This document shows, piece after piece, positions 16,401-27,395 of a stretch of DNA of 64,000 bases. Each line of letters starts with the position of its first letter. The stretch's first letter is position 1. The position numbers and the translations under genes are program-made. The stretch spans positions 558,001 through 622,000 of the forward strand of contig NZ_JAAXMS010000003.1 of NCBI RefSeq assembly GCF_012290005.1, given 5' to 3'. Under the pieces are notes generated by a model that was given only the letters and a program-made list of their open reading frames with translations, did no database searches and had not been told where the DNA came from. The DNA comes from Crateriforma spongiae. Lineage in GTDB: Bacteria > Planctomycetota > Planctomycetia > Pirellulales > Pirellulaceae.

Positions 16401-17251
16401 GTCCCCATGCTTTGAATCGCGCCCCGGATCAATTGGCCGTCCTGGTCCCGCGAACTGTCGCTGCGGGGCAAGTCGTTTTCGTCGTCTCGTCCCGCCGATT
16501 CGATACTGCGTGCCACCTGGACGATCGACAGGCCCAAACTGAAAACATCACCGGCCGGCATGTAGTAGCGATCCCAGCAGGTTTCCGGTGCCATGTAGTT
16601 CGGGCTGCCGACGTAGTAATGCCGGAATCCGTTGGGGTCTTCTTGTGGGTCGAATGTACCGACCAAGCCGTAGTCGACGATGCGGCCGCGTCCCTGGTTG
16701 TCGACCATCAGGTTTCGCGGCTTGATGTCCCGATGGACCAGTCCCACATGGTGCATCGCCGCGAGTGCGGATGCGTAATCGCGGGTCAGTTCCAGCAGCC
16801 GTTGCCAACGCTGTTCGACCGGCAAATTCAACAGTTCGCCGACGTAGTGGTACAACGTCACACCGTCGACTTCCTGCATCGACAAGCCGATGAAGTCGTC
16901 CAAGCGGTGCATGCGGTGGACCCGCACCAGCCCCGGGTGCTGGATGTTCTGCATCCGCCGGAACCCGCACTTGTTGCGGACCAGGTCTTCGGGGCTGCCG
17001 GGCAACAACAGTTTCAGCGCCAGCGTCCGTTCGCCACCGCCGATTTCCGATACCCGATAAACGCAACCGCTGCTGCCGCGTCCCAAGCATTCACGCAGGA
17101 TGAAACTGCCCAGCCGGTCGCCTTCCTTCCACGGCGGCGGTTGGTGACGGTCCAGTGGCGATGAACGACGCGTGTCCTTGCGCAATTGGCCCCGGGTCAC
17201 CGTTTCGGATGACTGTGGCGGCAAAAAGTCGGACTGGCTCGGTCCCGCCAT
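13403..17251 (-). CDS. Large Ser/Thr kinase fused to a STAND-type ATPase and helical repeats
   Basis: A 1,282-residue protein. Kinase domain about 47-315: G-loop GRGSSGCV (57-64), Lys80, HRDIKPRN (173-180), DYG in place of DFG (193-195), APE (221-223). ATPase domain about 330-600: Walker A GDSGMGKS (359-366) and Walker B LILIIDDVH (475-483), like the AAA_16/STAND ATPases of PknK- and MalT-type signalling proteins. The rest (about 620-1282) is helical and TPR-like, with Asp/Ser/Pro-rich linkers near 690-700 and 930-960. No membrane segment, so it is probably cytoplasmic. All kinase residues needed for catalysis are present. It faces rplK; neighbours do not reveal the pathway. Confidence 0.85.
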   Translation of the reverse strand: MAGPSQSDFLPPQSSETVTRGQLRKDTRRSSPLDRHQPPPWKEGDRLGSFILRECLGRGSSGCVYRVSEIGGGERTLALKLLLPGSPEDLVRNKCGFRRMQNIQHPGLVRVHRMHRLDDFIGLSMQEVDGVTLYHYVGELLNLPVEQRWQRLLELTRDYASALAAMHHVGLVHRDIKPRNLMVDNQGRGRIVDYGLVGTFDPQEDPNGFRHYYVGSPNYMAPETCWDRYYMPAGDVFSLGLSIVQVARSIESAGRDDENDLPRSDSSRDQDGQLIRGAIQSMGTSIPQLLRDACAEMLELDPAERPSALMISRLGQPPKVNLMALGHEEFSSRPLECDQIRAWIRCIASGGSGRLHICGDSGMGKSALLDRVLEAFPKYGWIQVFRAKCLPREGQPLQAFDTIVDEIVGRFMKSDREPIRMDLASTSVLHEAFPVLASMIKPDDTIAPPPHDSQRLNALQAGVRLTQELSSLGPLILIIDDVHRADRDSLNLLDDLQASGLDSFGIITVSRTPDRLQHRAADATIQLEPLNDRTAHQWLCEVNDRWALGLPDDVIRHWVSVCGGCPLDLQMVADELKPGGVLSSPGNLSGDLGIGRMRLWRRRIDQLSTEAQQVLEWICVAGQGVTYRELGQLSGLGEAVDVVISELSHQRLVLDDTQPTASDDNDDEQGSGGGSVRAIHCSVAEGVMATMTGKRKLAVHRQWAELLIARRDADSLAGRIAGHLLDAELPGEAVPYALKAAEDAERRVAMTEAARWRERVLSELSGTELQQQLREVARCFDAADRPADSGRYFQQLADLLDDSPEKTDLEMIALVQFVRSGQLGRFRQRLADLSRCTGLPAPKSAWKSKLAVLYRAVRLSLGGFQFGDLPPQDAAAPSTDGPDNGSPDQRPQDSTLNTPDTEDLRLRCSVELTRPLSMLDNGLATELGLAATEVAYRSGSEAQRLHMAVGSAVFGSYQPGRMRARSRQLLEEIRPRFEACHDEKLWGDFHSAWGYHHLLQCDWASAIGPMQQSAIHYERSGQRCGFELFHTKWGIIWSLLKTGDVEAMRALAYQMRDDANRRNDRFGWLVSTGGLSLAAWLADDDMNGVSEIQKLTRRSIHELGPQWIDAFDWISAITRDSYLGLWDRVAQCDSGPQNRWIRRLAKRFELLSVLKDEFVLRGLFESWKDRRDDDGPSAGQTRLVERKLSRRLAKMGGQSSGYAGLITDLFRGKLAACSQQPDAIDILSNAADQADQLNLLPYRLVAEDWIRFCHHNQKGTALVKHLRDQGVVRPENFSRLFD

Positions 17252-17446
17252 GGGGGCACATTCCAGTGGGCGATCGTGACGAAACGGTTCGGGCTGTTGC
17301 GCTGCGGTCCCCCATGCCCGAGGAGAGCCATCACGATTCTAGGATGGTCACCGGGCGTCGGCGGACCATCCGATGTCGCCGACGTGGGGGGGCTGGGAAC
17401 AGTCTAAAACCGTCCAGAGCCTTATGAAACGGCCAAAATGGCGATT

Positions 17447-18553
17447 TCAAGAACTCTCGATAGGTACAACCGCACCCTGTTCCGCCGCACTTTGCCGACA
17501 GGCATCCAGAACGCGTTGGGTCTTTAAACTGATCTCAGGCCAGTGTGATTCTAGTTGCCCCGACAGGGCGATATCGCCCAGATGTCGAACCATCCGAACT
17601 TCTTGGGCGTCCGGTTCGCCGCCGGCGAACTCGTCAACACGCCGTCCGTCGCTGACACGACGAAAATTCCAACGGCAATTGTCCACCTGCAAATCGTGTC
17701 GGTTTTCGGTCCAATGCAGCGAGCCGTCGTAAAACGGCAACACAAAATCGTCCACCGCCACGTAACCGCGATCGCCGCTGACCAGTGCCGTTTGTTGGTT
17801 TGCCGTCAAGAATGAACAGTAGAACGCGGCGCTGGTTTGATCGTCGAAACGCATTTCCGCAGAAAATTCGCCCGGTACTTTGGCGCTGCCCTGGCCGATC
17901 GGCGTCAACGTACGGGCCGAAACCGATTCGGGCATCCGGCCACCGGTGACGAACAGCGTGAACCGGATGCAGTACCAGCCCAGATCACCCAAGCAGCCGT
18001 GCGGTTCCAGTTCGGCGTCGGCGCGAATGTTGGCGCCCACAAAATCGTCACCGCCGTTGAAGGAAAAATGGGTTTGAATACGGCGCACGTTGCCGACCGG
18101 GCCACCGGGACGCAGTGAATCTTGAATTCCGGCCAACCGCGTGCTGTGATCAAACATCACGCCGTCCATGAATTGCACGCCCGCGTCTTGGCAAGCTTGG
18201 ATCATTTCGGCGACGTCATCGCCATGGACCGCGACCGGTTTTTCGCACAAGACGTGCTTGCCCGCCGCAGCGGCTTTCAAGACCCACGGCTTGCGGATAC
18301 CGGTGGGCAACGGGACATAGACCGCGTCGATGTCGTCGCGTTGCAGCAACGCGTCGTAACCTTCGACCGCTTCGGCAGTGACGCTTTGCGGCACTTCGGC
18401 TTCGCACTGGGCAATGAAATCGGCCGCCCTTTGGGCACTCCGGCTGGCAACCGCAGTGATGACGCCGTTGCCGCTAAGTCGGATGGCTTTCCAGTTCTTT
18501 CTTGCGATGGCGGCGGCGCCCAGAAAACCCCAGCGACACGGTTGGGAACTCAT
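17447..18553 (-). CDS. Gfo/Idh/MocA-family NAD(P)-dependent oxidoreductase
   Basis: A 368-residue protein. The N-terminal Rossmann fold has WGFLGAAAIARKNW (a GxGxxx-like dinucleotide loop) and the family motif VLCEKPVAVHGDD (EKP, with the catalytic-region Lys). The C-terminal beta-sheet domain carries GGDDFVGANIRADAELEPHGCLGDLGWYCIRF, where the GCLGDLGWYCI stretch is typical of the glucose-fructose oxidoreductase-like subgroup. Acts on a sugar or inositol that cannot be named. ATG at 18551-18553 taken; a GTG five codons upstream is possible. No signal peptide, so cytoplasmic. Lies between glgC (upstream) and the kinase-ATPase on the same strand. Confidence 0.85.
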   Translation of the reverse strand: MSSQPCRWGFLGAAAIARKNWKAIRLSGNGVITAVASRSAQRAADFIAQCEAEVPQSVTAEAVEGYDALLQRDDIDAVYVPLPTGIRKPWVLKAAAAGKHVLCEKPVAVHGDDVAEMIQACQDAGVQFMDGVMFDHSTRLAGIQDSLRPGGPVGNVRRIQTHFSFNGGDDFVGANIRADAELEPHGCLGDLGWYCIRFTLFVTGGRMPESVSARTLTPIGQGSAKVPGEFSAEMRFDDQTSAAFYCSFLTANQQTALVSGDRGYVAVDDFVLPFYDGSLHWTENRHDLQVDNCRWNFRRVSDGRRVDEFAGGEPDAQEVRMVRHLGDIALSGQLESHWPEISLKTQRVLDACRQSAAEQGAVVPIESS

Positions 18554-18606
18554 GGATGACAATTTCACGAATTGGAAGGAAACAGGTTCGGTGGTGAAAG
18601 ATCATC

Positions 18607-18632
18607 GCGTGCCCTCCGGGAAGAAGGCACGC
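18607..18632 (-). terminator. Stem-loop after glgC
   Basis: GCGTGCC and GGCACGC form a perfect 7-bp stem with a 12-base loop, 31-56 bases past the glgC stop on the minus strand. No T-run follows, so termination is uncertain. Confidence 0.4.
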
Positions 18633-18662
18633 GAACGGCGAGGTCATGCGGCGTTGGATTTC

Positions 18663-19961
18663 TTAGAACCGAAACCCTGACTCGATCTGGGCATCTTTGA
18701 TGACGATGGAGATGCCGTCACGGACTTGGAAGGCGTCATCCTCGCCGTGATAGTCGACCTTGCTGGCGTTTTCGATCACGACGTTTTCCCCGATCCGACA
18801 GTTCTTGTCCAAGATCGCGCCACTGATCTGGCTGTTGGCGCCGATACCGACCGGCAACATGCCATCGCGTGGACCTTGGCGTCGTTCAATGAAGTCGGCT
18901 CCCATGACGACGCTGTCACGGATCGTCACGTTGTCACCGACGACGGTTCGCAAACCGATGACGCTGTTTTCGATCGTCACGTTGTTGCCGATGTGGCATC
19001 CGTCGGCGATCAGGCTGTTGTGGATCTTGGCGTCACCCATGATCGTCGGCGGCAAGAATCGTGGCCGACTGTAGATCGGTGCGTTTCGGTCCCGCAAGTC
19101 GAAGGGCGGGTTCTTTCCGGCCAGGCTCAGGTTAGCTTCGTAAAACGCGCGGATCGTTCCGATGTCTTCCCAGTATCCGTCGAACAGGTGCACGTTGACT
19201 TTGTGCGAATCCAATGCGGCGGGGAAAACTTCTTTACCGAAATCTTCGTGGGTGCTGCTTTCCAACAAGTCGACCATCACCGATTTGTTGAAGATGTACA
19301 GGCCCATGCTGGCCAGACATTCGCGACCTTGAGCGGGGATCCCGCGGGCTTCGATCCAAGCCGGATCCATTTTGACTTTGGCCAGTTCTTCGTCGGTTTG
19401 CGGTTTTTCGACAAAGCCGCGGACTCGTCCGCTGTCATCGACCTGCATGATGCCCAGTGCCGAAGCATCCTTGCGGTCCACCGGAATTGCGGCGATGGTC
19501 GCATCGGCGCCGCTGTCGATGTGCGTCTTCATCATGTCGCGAAAGTCCATGCGATACAGTTGGTCGCCGGACAGAATCAAAATGTGTTCGATCCAGCTTT
19601 CTCGCAGGTGCACCAAGTTCTTGCGCACCGCATCGGCGGTGCCCTGGTACCAATCGGTGCCTTCGCTGACGGTTTGCTGTGCGGCCAAGAGTTCGACAAA
19701 ACCGCCGCTGAAAATGTCGAACGTGTAGGTTTGCCGCAGGTGCCGGTGCAAACTTTCCGACAGAAACTGAGTCAACACGTAAGCCCGATTCAGACCGCTG
19801 TTGATGCAGTTGCTGATCGGGATATCGATCAGCCGATACTTTGCGGCCAACGGCACGGCCGGTTTGGCACGAATTTTTGTTAGCGGGAACAAACGCGTCC
19901 CACGGCCTCCACCCAAAATCAAAGCGATCGTATTGCTCAGGTCGATATGTTCGCTGGACAT
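18663..19961 (-). CDS. glgC: Glucose-1-phosphate adenylyltransferase
   Basis: A 432-residue enzyme that makes ADP-glucose for glycogen. GGGRGTRLFPLT (17-28) is the nucleotide loop; KPAVPLAAKYRLIDIPISNC, the substrate-site ILSGDQLYRMD, GFVEKP and YWEDIGTI follow. The C-terminal part is a left-handed beta helix with NVTIENSVIG, NVTIRDSVVMGAD and GIGANSQISGAILDKNCRIGENV. The sequence and length resemble the cyanobacterial/plant type. It stands alone, without other glg genes nearby. Start ATG at 19959-19961. Confidence 0.95.
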   Translation of the reverse strand: MSSEHIDLSNTIALILGGGRGTRLFPLTKIRAKPAVPLAAKYRLIDIPISNCINSGLNRAYVLTQFLSESLHRHLRQTYTFDIFSGGFVELLAAQQTVSEGTDWYQGTADAVRKNLVHLRESWIEHILILSGDQLYRMDFRDMMKTHIDSGADATIAAIPVDRKDASALGIMQVDDSGRVRGFVEKPQTDEELAKVKMDPAWIEARGIPAQGRECLASMGLYIFNKSVMVDLLESSTHEDFGKEVFPAALDSHKVNVHLFDGYWEDIGTIRAFYEANLSLAGKNPPFDLRDRNAPIYSRPRFLPPTIMGDAKIHNSLIADGCHIGNNVTIENSVIGLRTVVGDNVTIRDSVVMGADFIERRQGPRDGMLPVGIGANSQISGAILDKNCRIGENVVIENASKVDYHGEDDAFQVRDGISIVIKDAQIESGFRF

Positions 19962-20350
19962 GCTGTTCTCGTGGTTCTTAACGCTGGATGGATGCCGGCC
20001 CCGACGTCGGGGCTCGCGGGCGTTTGGCGATCGGTTTGGGATGCGACCGTTTTAACATCGACGGCTGGGGCGGTGGGATTTGCTGACACGATTGTCGTGT
20101 CAGTTTGACCACGAACGTCGGGCAGCCGTCGAAGGTGCGCGAAAGAATCGTTTGTACTGCATCGGCCCCGGACCAGAAAGGTTTGCGACAACGCGTCATC
20201 ACGCTGCCGCGTCGATCCGCCCGGTATGGGATCGTGTATCTGGAATTTTCGTCAATCTTCCTCGTCCGTTTGCCACGATTCGATGTCCCGGGCGATCCTC
20301 CCAGGCGTTTTGCAGTGCGATTCGCTTGGGAAACCCATCGTCAAAGAAGT

Positions 20351-20390
20351 CCTGACAATCCCTGACAAGCGATCACGTCGCGACTTAAAC
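20351..20390 (+). promoter_or_regulatory. Candidate promoter with doubled -35-like motif
   Basis: CCTGACAA occurs twice with a 10-bp period (20351 and 20361). The second copy gives CTGACA, a 17-bp spacer and TTAAAC (20385-20390), 80 bases before the SHD1-domain gene. The 508-bp gap 19962-20469 between the divergent glgC and SHD1 genes holds no other feature that I can support. Confidence 0.35.
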
Positions 20391-20469
20391 TGGGGGCGTC
20401 GCCGCGATCCCCATCGCCGACGTTTCTGATCGCCAATTTTTCCCGCATCACTTTTCTGATGGTCCGGAC

Positions 20470-21786
20470 ATGAAGACCACAAAAATCGGCTTCCGCGCCG
20501 CCTACAAAACTCACCAACCGATCGGTCACTTGGGCCGTCGATCCCTGATGTCGGTCGCTTTGGCCGTCGTGATGGCCGGCCCATTGTCGGCGGAAACCTG
20601 GACCAATCTTGAAGGTACCAGTTCGATCGAAGCCCGCATGATCGGACGTTGGGGCGACAACGTGGTGCTGGAAACCAGTGGGGGGCGCCGCGTCACCGTC
20701 AAAATGGAAGACCTGCGGTCAGACAGCCGTATCCAAGCGGACGACTTGGCGGCCGAACTGGATCAGAATCGCGATGCTTCGATCCAGCAGTTGCAACAGC
20801 AAGCGGAAATCGCCGCGGCCCCGGCTCCCGAACCACTGCCCGAGCCCGACCCGGCGCCGGCGTATCAACCTCCGCCACGCAACGTTTCCGCCGAAGAAGC
20901 GTTCAACCACATGGTTGCCCAACTGCAGGCCGGTCACATCCGCGTGCTGTTCGAATCATTGCCGCCCCTGTACCGCAAAGATCTGGAAAAGATCATTGCC
21001 CAGGCCGCTGGAAAACTGGACCCGTCGGCTTTCGATGCGGTCACGTCCACGATTCATCAAGTGGGTGACACGATCGTGACCCGTCAAAATTGGTTGTTTT
21101 CGCACCCACGCTTTGAAAGTGTGTCGCCGGAAACCAAGGCACAGCTTCGTGAAATGGCCTTGGCAGCCGCCAATATGATGCGGTCCGGTTTCGATCCACA
21201 AACGCTGAAGCTGGAAGACTTGAAAACCCAACCCTTTGGAAAGTGGTTGGCAGATTACGACACGGCCATGGCGGCCTATTTGCACCCGCTGATGGATGAT
21301 TCGGCGTCCGGCGGTGTACCGGAAATGACGTTTGATGAAGGCAAGGATGGCAAGGTCACGGTCACCCAAGTCATCAGCGAAAAGCAAAAGGTCCAGTTCG
21401 ATTTGGAAAAGGTCGACGGTTTCTGGTTGCCGTCCAGTTTGGCCAAAGACTGGGACAAACAAGTCGAACAATGGCAGGCGAAGCTGGACGAAACCGACGA
21501 CGGCAGCGTCGGTGGCGGCGGCGTGTCGGCAATGGTCAGCGGAGTCGCCGGGCCGTTCCTGCAACCGCTGCGCGATGCCGGCACGGCCAAGGAGTTCCAT
21601 GTGGCCATGGAATCTTTGATCGCCGGGGCGGAAACGCTGGGGCAAATGATCCCCAAAGACTTGGGCATCGATCTGGGCGGTCGACAAAGCAACGATTACG
21701 GCTATGGCTATGGCGAAGAGGATTACGGGTACGGCGAAGAAGAAGAGATGTATGGCGACGAGTATGGGGATGAATACGGCCGGTGA
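20470..21786 (+). CDS. Secreted SHD1-domain protein with Gly/Tyr/Glu-rich tail
   Basis: A 438-residue protein. An N-terminal signal (RSLMSVALAVVMAGPLSAE, cleavage near residue 41) is followed by an SHD1-like module, ETWTNLEGTSSIEARMIG... with RRVTVKMEDLRSDSR, of the kind seen repeatedly in planctomycete exported proteins. A Pro-rich linker (PEPLPEPDPAPAYQPPP) leads to a helical domain of about 270 residues. The last 30 residues are low complexity (YGYGYGEEDYGYGEEEEMYG). It probably acts in the periplasm. Function unknown. Its TGA overlaps the GTG start of the protoporphyrinogen oxidase gene (GTGA), so the two are translationally coupled. Confidence 0.75.
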   Translation: MKTTKIGFRAAYKTHQPIGHLGRRSLMSVALAVVMAGPLSAETWTNLEGTSSIEARMIGRWGDNVVLETSGGRRVTVKMEDLRSDSRIQADDLAAELDQNRDASIQQLQQQAEIAAAPAPEPLPEPDPAPAYQPPPRNVSAEEAFNHMVAQLQAGHIRVLFESLPPLYRKDLEKIIAQAAGKLDPSAFDAVTSTIHQVGDTIVTRQNWLFSHPRFESVSPETKAQLREMALAAANMMRSGFDPQTLKLEDLKTQPFGKWLADYDTAMAAYLHPLMDDSASGGVPEMTFDEGKDGKVTVTQVISEKQKVQFDLEKVDGFWLPSSLAKDWDKQVEQWQAKLDETDDGSVGGGGVSAMVSGVAGPFLQPLRDAGTAKEFHVAMESLIAGAETLGQMIPKDLGIDLGGRQSNDYGYGYGEEDYGYGEEEEMYGDEYGDEYGR

Positions 21787-23234
21787 TTCGTCAAACTCGA
21801 ATTGCGGTCATCGGTGGCGGTTTGGCCGGCTTGGCGACCTCGGCGTGGTTGCGGCTGGATGCACCGGAGATCGATGCCTGTCTTTTTGAAAGTTCTGATC
21901 GCGTGGGCGGTGTCATCGGCACGTCCACGTTGGAACATGCTGATCTGGGGACCATCCACCTGGATCGCGGTGCCGATATGCTGGCGACCGAACCATCGTC
22001 GGCGCTGGATTTGATCGATCGTTTGGACGCGTCCGATCGCTTGATCCATCCGAAGACGGCCGGTCGCGGCGCGATGATCGTCCACCAAGGACGTCTGCGC
22101 AGCATTCCCGAGGGATTCGTGCTGATGCGGCCCACGCGTTTGCGTTCCATGGTCACCACGCCATTGCTTTCGCCGCAGGGCAAACTACGTCTGCTGGCCG
22201 AACCCTGCATTCGTGAACCAGATTCGGAGGATGATGAAAGCGTGGCGTCATTCGTCCGCCGACGATTCGGGGACGAATTGCTACAGCGGATCGTCCAGCC
22301 GTTGGTCGCCGGGATCTACACCGCCGACGTGGAACGGTTGAGCATGCGTGCGACGATGGCCCCGATCCACGCGATGGTCCGTCAACATGGATCGTTGACC
22401 GCCGCGACACTGCGTCGTCGGTTCGGGGGACGCGATGGCGTCGAAGCCACCAGCAGCGGCGCACGTTATGAAAAATTCCGTGCGTTTCGATTCGGCATGC
22501 AAGGCTTGATCGACCTGTTGGCCGATTCATTGCCGCCCACGTCGGTGCGTACTAACGCCGCGGTCAACCGTATTGATTGCAATGAACGTGGCGGTTTTGA
22601 TTTGCAACTGGCTGATGCTTCGGTGCAAAGCTTTGACCAAGTCGTTGTCGCGACGCCGGCATCACACACCGCGAATCTGATCGCCGATCTGGCGCCCGCC
22701 GCATCGGATCAGCTGGCGTCGATCGTTTCGGCGTCCGCGGGAATCGTTGTCATGGTGGTGCGTCGTGAAGACATGCCCGGGTTGCCACCCACCTTTGGTC
22801 TGGTCATGCCGGCGATCGAGAATCGGAACATTCTGGCCGCCAGCTTTGCCAGCGAAAAGTTCGCCGGTCGTTGTCCGCCCGATCATGTGATCGTTCGCGT
22901 TTTTGTCGGCGGCATGTTGCAAAGCGATTTGCTGCAGCGTGATGACGCGGACTTGGTTCAACTGGCCACTGATGAGCTGAGGGATCTGGTTGGATTGTCG
23001 GGGACTCCGGTGCATCAAACGGTGGTTCGCTGGAACAAGGCAATGCCGCAATACGAAATTGGACATCTGGATCGAGTCGCCACGATCGATGCCGATATTG
23101 CCAGGATTCCCGGACTGCACTTATGCAGCAACGCACTGCGTGGCGTCGGCATTGCACCGCTGATCGGACAGGCCGGTAAGGTGGCTAAGGCGGTGATTGA
23201 TCAGGCCACGTCGACCGCAACTGCGTGCTGCTGA
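21783..23234 (+). CDS. hemY: Protoporphyrinogen oxidase (FAD-dependent)
   Basis: A 483-residue flavoprotein of the haem pathway that oxidises protoporphyrinogen or coproporphyrinogen. N-terminal FAD loop GGGLAGLATS (11-20) with acidic strand end CLFESSDRVGG; RFGDELLQRIVQPLVAGIYTADVERLSMRA is the block characteristic of HemY/PPOX; the C-terminal FAD-contact region reads LHLCSNALRGVGIAPLIGQAGKVA. Start is GTG at 21783, overlapping the preceding stop by four bases. The last 50 bases overlap the 3' end of a nucleotidyltransferase gene on the opposite strand. Whether it is protoporphyrin- or coproporphyrin-specific cannot be told by eye. Confidence 0.87.
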   Translation: MIRQTRIAVIGGGLAGLATSAWLRLDAPEIDACLFESSDRVGGVIGTSTLEHADLGTIHLDRGADMLATEPSSALDLIDRLDASDRLIHPKTAGRGAMIVHQGRLRSIPEGFVLMRPTRLRSMVTTPLLSPQGKLRLLAEPCIREPDSEDDESVASFVRRRFGDELLQRIVQPLVAGIYTADVERLSMRATMAPIHAMVRQHGSLTAATLRRRFGGRDGVEATSSGARYEKFRAFRFGMQGLIDLLADSLPPTSVRTNAAVNRIDCNERGGFDLQLADASVQSFDQVVVATPASHTANLIADLAPAASDQLASIVSASAGIVVMVVRREDMPGLPPTFGLVMPAIENRNILAASFASEKFAGRCPPDHVIVRVFVGGMLQSDLLQRDDADLVQLATDELRDLVGLSGTPVHQTVVRWNKAMPQYEIGHLDRVATIDADIARIPGLHLCSNALRGVGIAPLIGQAGKVAKAVIDQATSTATACC

Positions 23235-23736
23235 TGTCGATGCGAAAATCTGATTCGGGAACCAAATCACAGATGGCCAATAGGTTTTGACACAGCGGTA
23301 ACGTTGTCGCGTCTTGAAACGTGTGTCCGATCAACCGCCCGAACACGACAAACCGGCACCCATGGCGTTGGATCTTCGCAATGCAATCGTCGCGTTGGCG
23401 GGGACAATGGTTGGCATAGGCCGGATCGTTCAACCGAAGTGCCGTATCGGCACCGATGATGAAACGGCACCCAGGAAAACAGGCGGCCTTTTCAAAAAAA
23501 CGTGCCGCGCGGGTGACCAAGGGGATTCCGATTCGTTGCACCCGAGCCAGGCGGCGTTGCAGATCCGCATCGTCAATGTCCGGCTTGTCGACATTGGCAA
23601 TGGAAATTTCCGGCTGAACCGTCACGGCGTACCTGCGTGACGCCACGTCCGCCATCGCCAAGTGGCCGTCGTGGACGGGATTGAAGCTGCCGGGAAACAC
23701 CAGTGATCCGCTTTGGTATTGACCTTGGATCAGCAT
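23185..23736 (-). CDS. Nucleotidyltransferase-like protein (HxGH fold)
   Basis: A 183-residue protein. VFPGSFNPVHDGHL (13-26) is the HxGH nucleotide-binding motif, RFIIGADTALRLND the central motif and DISSTQLR (about 167-174) the ISSTxxR motif of the NadD/CoaD superfamily. The sequence is not typical NadD (which has GGTFDPxHxGH), so the substrate is uncertain. AGGTGAC lies 6 bases before the ATG. The gene converges on hemY and overlaps its coding end by 50 bases; the ISST motif lies before the overlap, so only the tail is affected. Confidence 0.72.
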   Translation of the reverse strand: MLIQGQYQSGSLVFPGSFNPVHDGHLAMADVASRRYAVTVQPEISIANVDKPDIDDADLQRRLARVQRIGIPLVTRAARFFEKAACFPGCRFIIGADTALRLNDPAYANHCPRQRDDCIAKIQRHGCRFVVFGRLIGHTFQDATTLPLCQNLLAICDLVPESDFRIDISSTQLRSTWPDQSPP

Positions 23737-23786
23737 TGAACGTCACCTTTGGGGCGTCGCCAGTCGATCAATTTGCCCAGGTCGAT

Positions 23787-24754
23787 CTACCAGCCTAGGA
23801 CGTAGGCGAACATCAGCGGTGCCACAATCGATGCGTCGCTTTGGATCATGAATTTGGGGGCTTCCGGTTCCAGTTTGTACCAAGTGATTTTTTCGTTCGG
23901 CACCGCGCCGCTGTAGCCGCCATAGCTGGTCACCGCATCACTGATTTGGCAGAAGTACGCCCACAAAGGAATGTCCAGCTTCAAGTCTTGGATCAGCAGC
24001 GGTACGACACAGATCGGAAAGTCACCTGCAATGCCGCCGCCAATTTGGAAGAAGCCGATCGGGCTGTCGACCGCGGTATCCTGGTACCACTGGATCAGAG
24101 CTTCCATCTGGCGTGTGCCGGACCAATACACGTCATGCCGGGCGACTTTCTTCTCATAGACGCGTGCGGCAAAAATGTTGCCCAGCGTGCTGTCTTCAAA
24201 TCCCGGAACGAAGACGGGAATGCCGGCTTGCATGGCGGCCATCAGCCAACTGTTTTCCACTGGGATCTGATAGTGTTCTTTCAGGGTTTCGTCCCGCAGC
24301 ACTTCCATCATGTACCAGGCCGGACTGTGCGATTCACCTTCGTCGGCGGCCTTTTGCCATAACTGCAACAGTCGCGCTTCCAGGTGCCGCATCACGGTTT
24401 CGGGAATACATGTGTCGGTCACGCGATTGAATCCTTCGTCGCGCAGTTTGACCTCGTCCTGGACCGACAAGGCTCGCCAATCTTCGACAATCCGATATTC
24501 GTCGTGGGCGACCAAGTTGAAGACGTCTTCTTCCAGATTGGCGGCGGTGCACGTGATGGCGTGCACCTTGTTCTGGCGAATCATCTCGGCCAAAGAACGA
24601 CCAATTTCACCGGTGGACATGGCACCGGCCAGAGTCACCATCATCTTTCCGCCACCACCATCAGGCCGGACAAAGTCACGATAGACGCGTGCCGCCTGGA
24701 CGGTTTCGCGGGCGTTGAAATGATGAAAGTGTTGGTCCAGAAATTCCGAAACGT

Positions 24755-24758
<4 letters not shown>
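23787..24758 (-). CDS. Deoxyhypusine synthase-like protein
   Basis: A 323-residue protein with the DHS-fold features [27 protein letters not shown] (NAD region), [40 protein letters not shown] and [23 protein letters not shown] (where the Lys lies near the position of the catalytic Lys of DHS). Bacteria have no eIF5A to modify; related proteins are thought to act in polyamine metabolism, for example as homospermidine synthase-like enzymes. The start is GTG at 24756-24758 with GAGGAAACGA just before it; it overlaps the stop of the copper ATPase gene by four bases (GTGA), so translation is coupled. The reason for the pairing is unknown. Confidence 0.8.
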
Positions 24759-27169
<2,411 letters not shown>

Positions 27170-27395
27170 GGTGATGGATCTTTTACAAAAATGGTGCTTC
27201 CCTGCCCTCGGGCTAAGGGGGGGATGCAAAGCCGCGAATCAAAAATTTCGGTTCTGGGGCGAAGATCGGGGCCGCGGGCGGGCTCTATGTTCCGGCGGGA
27301 TGTTCGGTTCTGTTTCAGTTGCCGAAATTCTCGCTTCGGTGGATCCCCCTGGATTCGACGTTGCAAATCACTTGCCACCCATCATCGCGTTCGCC

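Noticed and set aside
18726-19883. 385-codon open frame antisense to glgC
   Set aside because: The sense strand is an unmistakable ADP-glucose pyrophosphorylase; the antisense product is only a mirror of its codon pattern.
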